From: an uncultured Sphingomonadaceae bacterium | GTDB lineage: Bacteria; Pseudomonadota; Alphaproteobacteria; Sphingomonadales; Sphingomonadaceae | DNA length: 6,774 nt | NCBI GenBank assembly: GCA_938016505.1 | Contig: CALLWN010000190.1 | Location: 1 to 6,774, forward strand | Direction of reading: 5' to 3' | Shown here: one piece after another, positions 1 through 6,774 of the stretch | How positions within the stretch are numbered: the stretch's first letter is position 1 | Layout of the letters: the number at the start of each line of letters is the position of its first letter | The notes under the pieces: generated by a model | What the model saw: the letters and a program-made list of their open reading frames with translations, nothing else | What the model was told of the DNA's origin: nothing | Databases searched by the model: none | Translations under genes and position numbers: made by a program

Positions 1-84
1 ACAGGCGAGCTCGACCCGGAGCTTCCACTCCTCGTCCGAGACCTGCGCCTGCACATCCTCGGGCGTCTTCAGCTGCGTTGCCAT
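1..84 (-). CDS. Class II aldolase/adducin family protein, N-terminal fragment
   Basis: Only the first 28 codons are in the window; the gene continues past the left edge. It starts at the ATG whose complement is at 82-84, preceded by a strong GGAGG (complement of 92-96) seven bases upstream. The visible peptide begins [11 protein letters not shown] and ends in the segment [11 protein letters not shown]. That acidic-Trp-x-x-Arg-Val-Glu-Leu-Ala stretch resembles the N-terminal helix of proteobacterial class II aldolase/adducin-fold proteins, which continues in family members into a Tyr-Arg-Leu segment ahead of the metal-binding histidines. Known members are zinc-dependent aldolases or epimerases acting on small sugar phosphates, and many are uncharacterised. 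No catalytic residue is visible here, so the call rests on the N-terminal resemblance alone. It overlaps the end of the DUF2256 gene by 16 bases in another frame, which suggests translational coupling. Confidence 0.6.
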   Translation of the reverse strand, partial: MATQLKTPEDVQAQVSDEEWKLRVELAC

Positions 85-251
85 CCCTCATCCTCCCGCC
101 TGGCGAGTGCAGGCACCTTGCGCCGACACGCATCCGAACAATAGCGCACATTCTCCCAGTCGCGCGACCATTTCTTCCGCCATGCGAACGGGCGTCCGCA
201 GTGGGCGCAGGTCTTCACCGGCAGGTCGGCCTTGCTGCGCATTCGTGCCAT
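69..251 (-). CDS. DUF2256 domain-containing small zinc-ribbon-like protein
   Basis: This is a 60-residue basic protein with two Cys pairs, C15-x-x-C18 (CAHC) and C38-x-x-x-C42 (CSDAC). They flank a conserved-looking core, [14 protein letters not shown], at about residues 19-32. This matches the DUF2256 family: short proteins with CxxC, a PF-W-RKKW-RDW block and a YCS-x-x-C pair, which probably bind one zinc ion. The biochemical function of the family is unknown. In several bacteria it lies near photolyase/cryptochrome genes, but none is visible here. The ATG at 251 is preferred because AAGG (complement of 259-262) sits seven bases upstream; a second in-frame ATG at 242 is possible. A longer reading back to 311 would overlap the divergent phoD start and its extra residues do not look like the family. 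The last codons overlap the aldolase start. The family call is secure; the function is not known. Confidence 0.87.
   Translation of the reverse strand: MARMRSKADLPVKTCAHCGRPFAWRKKWSRDWENVRYCSDACRRKVPALARREDEGWQRS
92..96 (-). promoter_or_regulatory. Ribosome-binding site of the aldolase-family gene
   Basis: The minus strand reads GGAGG here, followed by seven bases and then ATG. It lies wholly inside the DUF2256 coding sequence. The downstream gene therefore has its own strong start signal as well as overlapping the upstream stop codon. Confidence 0.7.
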
Positions 252-298
252 GAGCGTGCCTTGCCGCGGGCGTCGCACATCTGCAACCTTTGCGCGGC

Positions 299-305
299 AG
301 GAGGG
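299..305 (+). promoter_or_regulatory. Ribosome-binding site of phoD
   Basis: AGGAGGG lies four bases before the ATG at 310 (the GGAGG core is five bases away). It decides the start of the PhoD gene over the upstream in-frame ATGs at 232 and 250, which would add residues ahead of the Tat signal. Confidence 0.8.
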
Positions 306-309
306 TGTC

Positions 310-1938
310 ATGCACAGCCAGATTCACCTCGACCGCCGCACCCTTCTCGCCGGAAGCGGGGCTGCCCTTCTCCTGCCGCGCCGCCTCTTCGCGGCCCCGC
401 TTGCGGGTTTCACCCACGGGGTTGCCAGCGGCGAGCCCGGCGCGCGCTCCATGCTGTTCTGGACCCGGTTCGTCGGCCCCACCGGAAAACCCGAGGAGCT
501 CGAGCTCGAGGTCTCGACGAGCCCGCGCATGGGCCGCCCGGTCGCCCGCGCCACCGCCCTTGCCGACCCGGCAAACGACTGGTGTGCCAAGGTGACTGTC
601 GAGGGTCTCGCCCCCGGCACCACCTATTATTACCGCTTCAGCGGCCCGGCCAGGGCTCGCTCGGTCGTGGGCCGCACCCGGACCTTGCCGGAAGGCGATC
701 CGCAGCTGTTCCGAATCGGCCTCTTTTCCTGCTCGAACCTGCCCTTCGGCTGGTTCAACGGCTATGGCCATGCGGTCGCGGCCGATGACATCGACCTCTT
801 CGTCCATGTCGGCGATTACATCTACGAATATGCCCGCGGCACCTATCCCGAGGCCAGCGCCGCGGTGGCGGGCCGGGTGATCGAGCCGGCGGGCGAGACG
901 GTCGCGCTCGCCGACTATCGCGCCCGCTACGCGAGCTATCGCGCCGACCCCGATCTCCAGGCGATCCACGCCCTGTTCCCGGCCATCACCACCTGGGACG
1001 ACCATGAGACGGCAAATGACGCGTGGACGGGCGGGGCCGAGAACCATGATCCGCAGACCGAAGGCCCTTGGGCCGCGCGGCTGGCAGCAGCGCGCAAGGC
1101 CTATCGCGAATGGCTTCCCGTGTCGGATGCGCCCTATGCACGCTACGACATCGGCCGGCTGGCGACGCTCCACAGGCTCGACACCCGGGTCGAGGGCCGC
1201 GACCAGCAGCTTTCGGTCGCCGAGGCGCTCAGGGGCGCGACCGACATGGCGGCAGCGCTCGTGAAGTTCCGTGACGAGCAGTGGCTGGCCGGCAACCGCC
1301 AGCTTCTGGGAACGGCGCAGGAGGCCTGGCTGTTCGCCGGGATGGAGGCGGCCGCCAAGCGCGGCGCGCGCTGGCAGGTCCTCGCCCAGCAGGTCATCAT
1401 GGGCAATCTGAAGTCTCCGGCAGATGCCGCGGCCCTGCTCCCGCCGGATCCGGACGGGCGGATGAAGGCGCTGGTCGAGGCGGGCTCGGCGGCCGCGCGG
1501 GTCGGCCTGCCGCTCAACATGGACGCCTGGGACGGCTACCCGGCCGCCCGCGCCCGGCTTCTCGCCGCCGCGCAGAAGAATGCCGCCAACCTCATCGTGT
1601 TTGCAGGCGACAGCCACAATGCGTGGGCGTTCGACCTTGCGAACGACGGCCGGCCAGCCGGGGTCGAATTCGCGACCCACAGCGTGAGCTCGCCGGGATT
1701 CGAGACCTATCTCTCGGGCGTCGCCCCGAGCGCGCTTGCAAAGGCGCTGGTGGGCGCCAACCCCGGCCTGCGCTGGTGCGAGACCTCGCAGCGGGGCTAC
1801 ACCCACGTGACTCTCACCCCGCGCGAGGCGGTGGCGGAATGGCGCTTCACCGTCCCGGTGACCAGCAGGGCGCCGAAGCTCGCCTCGACCAGCCGGGCCC
1901 GGGTGCCCGCCGGCGCCAACAGGTTGCAGTTGGGCTGA
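310..1938 (+). CDS. phoD: Alkaline phosphatase D (PhoD) family protein, Tat-exported
   Basis: This 542-residue metallo-phosphoesterase should hydrolyse phosphate mono- or diesters in the periplasm or outside the cell. The N-terminus carries a twin-arginine signal: DRRTLL with R9-R10, a short hydrophobic stretch to about residue 22, and a possible cleavage site after LFA near residue 28. An N-terminal PhoD domain follows ([10 protein letters not shown], then SMLFWTRF). The catalytic domain shows SCSN with C141, HVGDYIYE with D169 and Y172, WDDHETAND at 229-237, GDSHNAW with D434 and H436, and SVSSPGFE. These fit the PhoD family's Fe/Ca-binding architecture, in which a Cys, an Asp and a Tyr hold the iron; assigning C141, D169 and Y172 to those roles is my alignment by eye. 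Length is normal for the family. No convincing two-part PhoB box was seen upstream. purB starts 20 bases downstream. True substrate preference cannot be read from sequence. Confidence 0.95.
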   Translation: MHSQIHLDRRTLLAGSGAALLLPRRLFAAPLAGFTHGVASGEPGARSMLFWTRFVGPTGKPEELELEVSTSPRMGRPVARATALADPANDWCAKVTVEGLAPGTTYYYRFSGPARARSVVGRTRTLPEGDPQLFRIGLFSCSNLPFGWFNGYGHAVAADDIDLFVHVGDYIYEYARGTYPEASAAVAGRVIEPAGETVALADYRARYASYRADPDLQAIHALFPAITTWDDHETANDAWTGGAENHDPQTEGPWAARLAAARKAYREWLPVSDAPYARYDIGRLATLHRLDTRVEGRDQQLSVAEALRGATDMAAALVKFRDEQWLAGNRQLLGTAQEAWLFAGMEAAAKRGARWQVLAQQVIMGNLKSPADAAALLPPDPDGRMKALVEAGSAAARVGLPLNMDAWDGYPAARARLLAAAQKNAANLIVFAGDSHNAWAFDLANDGRPAGVEFATHSVSSPGFETYLSGVAPSALAKALVGANPGLRWCETSQRGYTHVTLTPREAVAEWRFTVPVTSRAPKLASTSRARVPAGANRLQLG

Positions 1939-1958
1939 GCCCTCCTTACGGCGGGGCC

Positions 1959-3275
1959 ATGATCCCCCGCTACACGAGGGCCGAGATGGCGGCTGTCTGG
2001 TCGCCCGAGGCGCGCTACCGCATCTGGTTCGAGATCGAGGCCCACGCGCTCGATGCCATGGCGAAGCTTGGAATCGTGCCGCCAGGCGCGCCCGAGGCGG
2101 CGTGGCGCTGGTGGGCGACCAATCCTCCAATCGATGTCGCGGCGATCGACGCGATCGAGGCCGAGACCCGCCACGATGTGATCGCCTTCCTGACCTGGGT
2201 CGAGCGGCAGGTGGGCCCCGATGCGCGCTTCATGCACCAGGGCATGACCTCGTCCGACGTGCTCGACACCGCACTTGCAGTCCAGCTTGCCCGCGCGAGC
2301 GACCTCCTGCTCGCCGACCTTGACGCCCTGCTCGCCGCGCTCGAGCGGCGCGCCCGCGAACACCGGCTGACCCCGACCATCGGCCGCAGCCATGGCATCC
2401 ACGCCGAGCCCATCAGCTTCGGCGTCAAGCTCGCCGGCTTTCATGCCGAGTTCCAGCGCGCCCGCGCCCGGCTGACGGCAGCGCGGGCCGAGATCGCGAC
2501 CTGCGCCATCTCGGGCGCGGTCGGCACCTTCGCCCACCTCCCGCCCGAAGTCGAAGCCCATGTGGCCGAGAGGCTCGGGCTGGCCGTGGAGCCGGTCTCG
2601 ACGCAGGTCATTCCCCGCGACCGGCACGCCATGTTCTTTGCAACGCTCGGGGTCATCGCCTCGTCGGTCGAGCGGCTGGCAACCGAGATCCGCCACCTTC
2701 AGCGCACCGAGGTGCTGGAAGCCGAGGAATGGTTCGCGCCCGGCCAGAAGGGATCCTCGGCGATGCCGCACAAGCGCAACCCCGTCCTGTCGGAGAATCT
2801 GACCGGACTTGCCCGGCTGGTGCGTTCGGCCGTCACGCCTGCGCTCGAGAATGTGGCGCTGTGGCACGAGCGCGACATCTCCCATTCGTCGGTGGAGCGC
2901 GGGATCGCGCCGGATGCGACCGTCCATCTCGATTTCGCGCTGGTGCGCCTCGCCAGTCTCATCGACAAGCTCGTCGTCTACCCGGAGCGGATGGCGCGCA
3001 ACCTCCACCGCATGGGCGGGCTCGTCCATTCCCAGCAGGTGCTGCTCGCGCTCACCCAGGCCGGCATGACGCGCGAACAGGCCTATGCCGCAGTCCAGCG
3101 CAACGCCATGAAGGTCTGGGAAGCCGACGGCGCCCTTTCGCTCAAGGCGTTGCTGGGAGCAGACCCCGAGGTTTCAGCCCGCCTCCCACCCGAGGCGCTC
3201 GACCGGCTGTTCGCGCTCGAGCCGCATTTTGCCCGGGTCGACGCGATCTTCGCGAGGGTGTTCGGCGCGGCCTGA
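1959..3275 (+). CDS. purB: Adenylosuccinate lyase
   Basis: This 438-residue cytosolic enzyme of the fumarase/aspartase superfamily, expected to be a homotetramer, acts twice in purine synthesis. It splits SAICAR to AICAR plus fumarate, and adenylosuccinate to AMP plus fumarate. Visible motifs in order are ETRHDV with H72 (matching B. subtilis H68), TSSDVLDT at 97-104, GRSHGIHAEP with H145 (matching H141), and the signature loop GSSAMPHKRNP at 265-275, which carries the candidate catalytic serine. All expected active-site blocks are intact and the length is typical. The ATG at 1959 is chosen because MIPRYTRAEM is the usual family N-terminus. An open reading frame extends upstream to 1281, but that part overlaps phoD and reads as a shadow. 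The start lacks a good Shine-Dalgarno sequence. It may be co-transcribed with phoD, although the two have no functional link. Confidence 0.97.
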   Translation: MIPRYTRAEMAAVWSPEARYRIWFEIEAHALDAMAKLGIVPPGAPEAAWRWWATNPPIDVAAIDAIEAETRHDVIAFLTWVERQVGPDARFMHQGMTSSDVLDTALAVQLARASDLLLADLDALLAALERRAREHRLTPTIGRSHGIHAEPISFGVKLAGFHAEFQRARARLTAARAEIATCAISGAVGTFAHLPPEVEAHVAERLGLAVEPVSTQVIPRDRHAMFFATLGVIASSVERLATEIRHLQRTEVLEAEEWFAPGQKGSSAMPHKRNPVLSENLTGLARLVRSAVTPALENVALWHERDISHSSVERGIAPDATVHLDFALVRLASLIDKLVVYPERMARNLHRMGGLVHSQQVLLALTQAGMTREQAYAAVQRNAMKVWEADGALSLKALLGADPEVSARLPPEALDRLFALEPHFARVDAIFARVFGAA

Positions 3276-3299
3276 TTCCCCTGTGGCACCGGGTCAGGC
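3270..3299. terminator. Possible bidirectional hairpin between purB and the methyltransferase gene
   Basis: GCCTGA at 3270-3275 and TCAGGC at 3294-3299 form a perfect 6-base inverted repeat that contains the stop codons of both convergent genes. Inside it, CCC (3278-3280) can pair with GGG (3291-3293) after a two-base bulge. There is no T-tract on either side, so it is not a textbook intrinsic terminator. The symmetry may simply arise because both genes end Ala-stop using GCC TGA. Confidence 0.3.
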
Positions 3300-4043
3300 G
3301 ACCCGCATCCCGACAAGTGTGCCCTTGGTGCCGCCGGGAACGAACTGGAACCGGAACCCCGGCCACCGTCGCCTCCACCGCGCCGCCACCACCCGCTCGC
3401 CGGGGCGGGCCGCGTCGTCGAGCATGACGACACCGCCGACCGGGATCCGCACGAACAGCGTCTCGGCGGCTCCGCGGACGAACGGGTGAAGCGTCCACGG
3501 CGGACCATCGACCAGCAGAAGGTCGATCCGCTCCGGCACGCCGGAGAGCTGGTACCACGCGCCGGGCCAGACTTCGGGCGGTGGCCCGAGCGGAGCGACC
3601 CGGAGATCGGCCGGAATGCCGAGCCGGGCGAGCCAGTCGCGCGTCTCGGCCACGAATGGCGCGTGCTGGTCGTAGGAGACGAGGCTGCCGCCGCCCCACA
3701 GCATCAGCGCCCGGCCCGCCACGAGGCTCGTGGACCCTGCACCGAGCTCGACCACGCTCTGGGGGCGCGCGGCCCTGACCTGCTCGGCGACGAGGCGCAG
3801 GAAGAAGGCGTCGGCCCTCCAGCTGCCAAGCTTCGGCAGCGCTGCGTCGGGAAGCTCGAGCAATGAAAGAAGGTCGGCGCGCGCCGCCTCGGGTCCGCCG
3901 GAAAGGCTTCGGAGCAGCCAGGGCCACTGGATGGCGCCGAAAGCCCAGGTGAAGACCCGCTCGGAGAGCTTGCGCGGAATGGCGTCGCGCGTGTCCGGAT
4001 CGGCGGCGCGCGGCAGGTAGGATGTGGGCTTGGGCGCTGGCAT
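3294..4043 (-). CDS. Class I SAM-dependent methyltransferase, substrate unknown
   Basis: This 249-residue predicted cytosolic protein has a Rossmann-type methyltransferase core. Motif I is VVELGAGS at residues 97-104, the glycine-rich SAM-binding loop with an acidic residue. VSYDQH at 122-127 is the likely strand-2 acidic region. IDLLLVDGPP at 173-182 is the motif IV region, and GGVVMLDD at 203-210 the following strand. The first 90 or so residues are helical-looking and basic or aromatic (RVFTWAFGAIQWPW), with no clear signal peptide. The DLLLVDGPP pattern recurs in methyltransferases of the broad Methyltransf_24 type, some of them near glycan or small-molecule genes, but the substrate here cannot be named. 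The ATG at 4043 is preferred; a TTG at 4118 would add an Arg-rich, unconserved-looking extension. It lies 117 bases downstream of the cyclase gene on the same strand and converges on purB. Confidence 0.85.
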   Translation of the reverse strand: MPAPKPTSYLPRAADPDTRDAIPRKLSERVFTWAFGAIQWPWLLRSLSGGPEAARADLLSLLELPDAALPKLGSWRADAFFLRLVAEQVRAARPQSVVELGAGSTSLVAGRALMLWGGGSLVSYDQHAPFVAETRDWLARLGIPADLRVAPLGPPPEVWPGAWYQLSGVPERIDLLLVDGPPWTLHPFVRGAAETLFVRIPVGGVVMLDDAARPGERVVAARWRRRWPGFRFQFVPGGTKGTLVGMRVA

Positions 4044-4107
4044 GCGCGAGACAGGTCCCCCTTGGTGCCGCGCGGCAATCCGGCGGCGCCTGCGCGCCCT
4101 GCCCCAT

Positions 4108-4147
4108 CCCGCCGCCAAGTCAAGCGGGCAGACGGCTGGGCGGCGGG
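4108..4147. repeat. GC-rich inverted repeat between the cyclase and methyltransferase genes
   Basis: CCCGCCGCC at 4108-4116 is matched by GGCGGCGGG at 4139-4147, a perfect 9-base inverted repeat with a 22-base loop. It sits just downstream of the cyclase stop codon and upstream of the methyltransferase start. It could form a stem that attenuates or ends the cyclase transcript. There is no T-run, and in such GC-rich DNA a chance repeat is plausible. Confidence 0.25.
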
Positions 4148-4160
4148 GCCGGTCAGGGGG

Positions 4161-5246
4161 TCAGCTGGGGTCGGCGCGCTCGGGCAGCACCCGGTCCCGG
4201 CCAGCGCGCTTGGCCATGTAGACCGCAGCGTCTGCGCGGTCGATCAGAAGTTCGATCGTGTCGGTCGGCCGCGTCTGGGCGACCCCGGCGGAGAAGCTCA
4301 GCTTGCCGAGCCTTGCGCCGTCGGAGGCGCGGCGCATCACCTGCCGGGCCAGCGCGGCGCGGATCGACTCGAGCGCCCTGCAGGCTGCCGGCAGCGCCAT
4401 GCCCGGGAGAACCACGATGAACTCCTCCCCGCCATGGCGCCCGACGAAGGCGCCCTCCAGCTTCTTGAGGCAATGGGTGAGGAAACCGCCCATGTAGCGC
4501 AGCACTTCGTCGCCGATCGCGTGGCCCCACTGGTCGTTGATCTGCTTGAAATGGTCGATGTCGATCATGGCGAGGCTCACCGGGGCTCCGCTGGCCTTTG
4601 CCTCCTCGAGCGCGCGGCCGATCGCGTCCATCAGGCCGCGGCGGTTCATGAGCCCTGTCAGCGGGTCGGTCCGGGCCTTGCGCTCGGCCGTCTCGAGCCG
4701 CTCGATCAGGGCCGCGTTCTCGCGGCCGACCTGGTCGAGATCGGACTCGAGACGCCGGTTGGCCGACAGCAGCCGGGCATTGGCGGCGCGCAGCCGGCGG
4801 ACGCAGGCGAGGATTTCCTGCGGCGCGTGCATGCCGCCGGCGAGCAGATCGTCCTCGGCAAGGATGGCCCGGTCGTGCAGCTCGAGTTCGGCGCGTCCGC
4901 CCTCCAGCCGCTCACCAAGCTTGAGCGCCGCGCCATGGGCGGATGCGACGAGGTCATGGAGTTCGGACGTTGCAATCTCGGCGAGATGGGTGCGGCGCAG
5001 ATCCTGCACGGTCGCTGGGGTCAGCCGCCCCTCCTCGATCACTCGGGTGAGATCGCGGCTCAGTGCAGCATCCTCGCCGTTGAGATGCATCCAGAACAGC
5101 TCGTAGGCCGGGGGCTGGGGCGACAGGCCGGTCTCGACGAACAGTTCGCGCGCGGCATCGAACAGGGCGAGATCGGGGTGCCCGAGGCCGCCACCGTCGG
5201 TGCCGGCAACCTCGCGCCTTGCCTCGAACCGCACTGCCTGGTCCAC
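4161..5246 (-). CDS. Soluble diguanylate cyclase (GGDEF domain protein)
   Basis: This 361-residue protein is predicted to make c-di-GMP from two GTP in the cytoplasm; no membrane segment or signal peptide is seen. The N-terminal part carries a segment around PAYELFWMHLNGED (residues 46-59), a pattern seen in soluble alphaproteobacterial cyclases and of unknown function. A likely coiled coil rich in Leu, Arg and Glu at about 148-191 leads into the GGDEF domain. That domain has DPLTGLMNR at 194-202, DIDHFKQIND at 229-238 (D229 and N237, with D246 in GDEV), the active-site GGEEF at 272-276, and a terminal YMAKRAGRDRV. The catalytic residues look intact. The inhibitory RxxD site five residues before GGEEF is absent (LEGA there). 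The start is GTG at 5246 with AAGGAG eight bases upstream. An ATG at 5291 has no ribosome-binding site, and the longest reading would overlap acnA. No EAL domain is present. Confidence 0.93.
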   Translation of the reverse strand: MDQAVRFEARREVAGTDGGGLGHPDLALFDAARELFVETGLSPQPPAYELFWMHLNGEDAALSRDLTRVIEEGRLTPATVQDLRRTHLAEIATSELHDLVASAHGAALKLGERLEGGRAELELHDRAILAEDDLLAGGMHAPQEILACVRRLRAANARLLSANRRLESDLDQVGRENAALIERLETAERKARTDPLTGLMNRRGLMDAIGRALEEAKASGAPVSLAMIDIDHFKQINDQWGHAIGDEVLRYMGGFLTHCLKKLEGAFVGRHGGEEFIVVLPGMALPAACRALESIRAALARQVMRRASDGARLGKLSFSAGVAQTRPTDTIELLIDRADAAVYMAKRAGRDRVLPERADPS

Positions 5247-5254
5247 GCCGCCCG

Positions 5255-5260
5255 CTCCTT
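5255..5260 (-). promoter_or_regulatory. Ribosome-binding site fixing the GTG start of the cyclase
   Basis: The minus strand reads AAGGAG, eight bases before the GTG at 5246. The competing in-frame ATG at 5291 has no purine-rich stretch before it, so this site decides the start. Confidence 0.75.
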
Positions 5261-5313
5261 GTGACAAACCCCTGTCCGGGTAACGGCACATGGCTGATGC
5301 CCGTTTAGCCGCC

Positions 5314-5342
5314 TTGCCCCCCAATTTGTGGCCCACTAGGAC
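5314..5342 (+). promoter_or_regulatory. Weak candidate promoter for acnA
   Basis: TTGCCC (5314-5319) and TAGGAC (5337-5342) are separated by 17 bases in the 124-base region between the divergent cyclase and acnA genes. The match to a sigma-70 consensus is partial (4 of 6 and 3 of 6 bases). It would give a leader of about 20 bases containing the acnA ribosome-binding site. This is the AT-richer part of the gap, which is the main reason to place it here. Confidence 0.3.
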
Positions 5343-5370
5343 CGGGTTGAGCAGACAGGGAGACCGGCAG

Positions 5371-6774
5371 ATGACCGCAACCGGCACGGACAGCCTTGGC
5401 ACCCGCGCGACCCTCGAGGTGGAGGGCCGCAGCTATGCCATCTACAGCCTGGCGCGCGCCGCCGACCGGTTCGGCGACCTCTCAAGGCTGCCCTTCTCGC
5501 TCAAGGTGCTGCTCGAGAATCTCCTGCGCTTCGAGGACGGCGGCGCGACCGTCGGCATCGAGGATATCGCCGCGCTCGCCGGCTGGCTCGCCGCCCGGCG
5601 CGCGGAGCGCGAGATCCAGTACCGTCCGGCGCGGGTCCTCATGCAGGATTTCACCGGCGTGCCCGCAGTCGTCGATCTTGCCGCGATGCGCGACGCGATC
5701 GCGCGCCTCGGCGGCGATCCGCAGAAGATCAACCCGCTGGTTCCCGTCGATCTCGTGATCGACCATAGCGTGATGGTCGACGAGTTCGGTACCCCGCAGG
5801 CCTTCGCGCACAATGTCGAGCGCGAATATGCCCGAAACCTCGAGCGCTACGAGTTCCTGCGCTGGGGCCAGACGGCGTTCCGCAACTTCCGGGTCGTGCC
5901 GCCGGGCACCGGCATCTGCCACCAGGTCAATCTCGAGCATCTCGCCCAGGTGACATGGGTCTCGGATGGACCGGACGGCGTTCCCGTTGCCTACCCTGAC
6001 ACCCTGGTCGGCACCGACAGCCACACGACGATGGTGAACGGGCTCGGCGTGCTCGGCTGGGGGGTGGGCGGGATCGAGGCCGAGGCCGCGATGCTCGGCC
6101 AGCCGGTCTCGATGCTCATCCCCGAAGTGGTCGGGTTCCGCCTGACCGGCACCCTCGCCGAGGGCGTGACGGCGACCGACCTGGTCCTCACCGTCACCCA
6201 GATGCTGCGCAGGAAGGGGGTGGTGGGCAAGTTCGTCGAATTCTGCGGGCCCGGGCTCGACGCGCTCTCGCTTGCCGACCGTGCCACCATCGCCAACATG
6301 GCGCCCGAATATGGCGCCACCTGCGGCTTCTTCCCCGTGGACGCAACCACGATTGCCTATCTGCGCTTCACCGGCCGCGACGACCATCGCGTTGCGCTCG
6401 CCGAGGCCTATGCCCGGGCACAGGGGCTGTGGCGCGACGCGGCCACGCCCGACCCGCTGTTCTCCGACCTGCTCGAGCTCGATCTAGGCGCGGTCGAGCC
6501 CTCGCTCGCCGGGCCGCGCCGCCCGCAGGACCGGGTGGCGCTCGGCCAGGTGGACGAGAGCTTCATGGCCGAGCTCGCCGGCGGCTATGGCAAGGCCGGG
6601 GAGGAAGCGCGCCGCGTGCCCGTCGAGGGCGCCGGCCACGACCTCGGCCATGGCGATGTCGTCATCGCCGCCATCACCTCCTGCACCAACACGTCGAACC
6701 CCAATGTGCTCATCGCTGCCGGCCTCGTCGCGCGCAAGGCCCGCGAGCGCGGGCTCAGCCCCAGGCCCTGGGTC
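5371..6774 (+). CDS. acnA: Aconitate hydratase, AcnA type, N-terminal part
   Basis: The first 468 codons are present and open to the right edge; the family is usually about 890-900 residues, so roughly half is seen. The enzyme interconverts citrate and isocitrate in the TCA cycle with a [4Fe-4S] cluster. Visible features are an N-terminal segment ending in the family-like [21 protein letters not shown] at 131-137, [13 protein letters not shown] starting at 214, and the cluster signature [10 protein letters not shown]438 in that signature matches the first cluster cysteine of E. coli AcnA (C435); the other two cluster cysteines lie beyond the window. The ATG at 5371 has AGGGAGA (5357-5363) seven bases upstream. 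The domain order fits AcnA/IRP1 rather than AcnB. It is divergent from the cyclase gene. Some AcnA proteins bind RNA when iron is low, but nothing here tests that. Confidence 0.98.
   Translation, partial: MTATGTDSLGTRATLEVEGRSYAIYSLARAADRFGDLSRLPFSLKVLLENLLRFEDGGATVGIEDIAALAGWLAARRAEREIQYRPARVLMQDFTGVPAVVDLAAMRDAIARLGGDPQKINPLVPVDLVIDHSVMVDEFGTPQAFAHNVEREYARNLERYEFLRWGQTAFRNFRVVPPGTGICHQVNLEHLAQVTWVSDGPDGVPVAYPDTLVGTDSHTTMVNGLGVLGWGVGGIEAEAAMLGQPVSMLIPEVVGFRLTGTLAEGVTATDLVLTVTQMLRRKGVVGKFVEFCGPGLDALSLADRATIANMAPEYGATCGFFPVDATTIAYLRFTGRDDHRVALAEAYARAQGLWRDAATPDPLFSDLLELDLGAVEPSLAGPRRPQDRVALGQVDESFMAELAGGYGKAGEEARRVPVEGAGHDLGHGDVVIAAITSCTNTSNPNVLIAAGLVARKARERGLSPRPWV

Noticed and set aside
305..311. 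GTGTCAT resembling half of a PhoB box at the phoD start
   Set aside because: Only one half-site is present, it overlaps the ribosome-binding site and start codon, and no second repeat at 11-base spacing was seen.
1932..1942. Short palindrome GGGCTGAGCCC around the phoD stop codon
   Set aside because: The stem is only four or five bases with a tiny loop and no T-run, too small to call a terminator in this GC-rich sequence.
1281..1958. An upstream extension that would make purB 664 residues long, possibly a fusion
   Set aside because: The extra part overlaps phoD in a different frame, is Arg/Gly/Pro-rich without motifs, and the normal PurB N-terminus begins exactly at 1959.
88..2130. A 680-residue open frame on the minus strand opposite phoD
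   Set aside because: Its product is rich in Arg, Gly, Ala and Pro, shows no recognisable domain, and covers well-supported phoD, purB and DUF2256 coding sequence. Long antisense frames are expected in DNA with such GC-rich third positions.
1797..3029. A 410-residue open frame on the minus strand opposite purB
   Set aside because: It is a low-complexity composition shadow of the purB codons with no family motifs; purB on the other strand has all its catalytic blocks.
3142..4107. A 321-residue minus-strand frame overlapping the methyltransferase gene
   Set aside because: It is an Arg-rich shadow in another frame. The methyltransferase frame carries the SAM-binding motifs.
4062..5264. A 400-residue plus-strand frame opposite the cyclase
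   Set aside because: It is the complement of the cyclase gene, without motifs, while the minus strand has a complete GGDEF domain and a good ribosome-binding site.
5482..6387. A 301-residue minus-strand frame opposite acnA
   Set aside because: It is a His/Arg/Gly-rich shadow; the plus strand is unmistakable aconitase.

Overview
The window is very GC-rich, densely coded DNA whose codons strongly favour G or C in the third position. Together with the protein types (a sphingomonad-like PurB N-terminus, a Tat-exported PhoD, an AcnA-type aconitase and a soluble GGDEF protein), this suggests an alphaproteobacterium, most likely in the Sphingomonadales. That placement is inferred from sequence character, not from a search. 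No RNA genes, insertion sequences, CRISPR arrays or phage genes were seen.

Layout: seven genes lie in four alternating strand blocks. (1) Minus strand, 1-251: a 60-residue DUF2256 zinc-ribbon-like protein reads into the first 28 codons of a probable class II aldolase/adducin-family gene, overlapping it by 16 bases. (2) Plus strand, 310-3275: a Tat-exported PhoD-family phosphatase/phosphodiesterase, then 20 bases later adenylosuccinate lyase (purB). (3) Minus strand, 3294-5246: a soluble diguanylate cyclase starting at GTG, then a class I SAM-dependent methyltransferase of unknown substrate. The methyltransferase converges on purB with only 18 bases between stop codons. (4) Plus strand, from 5371 and leaving the window at 6774: the first 468 codons of aconitase (acnA), divergent from the cyclase across 124 bases.

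Working together: this looks like ordinary chromosomal housekeeping rather than one dedicated pathway. PurB serves purine synthesis, AcnA the TCA cycle, PhoD phosphate scavenging in the periplasm, and the cyclase c-di-GMP signalling. Nothing ties them into one system. The points worth a second look are modest: the overlapping DUF2256/aldolase pair, the poor ribosome-binding site and very short leader of purB, the stem spanning both stop codons of the convergent pair, the cyclase lacking the usual inhibitory site, and a methyltransferase of unknown substrate. I did not find a convincing novel system. Long open frames opposite phoD and purB are best explained as GC-driven shadows.
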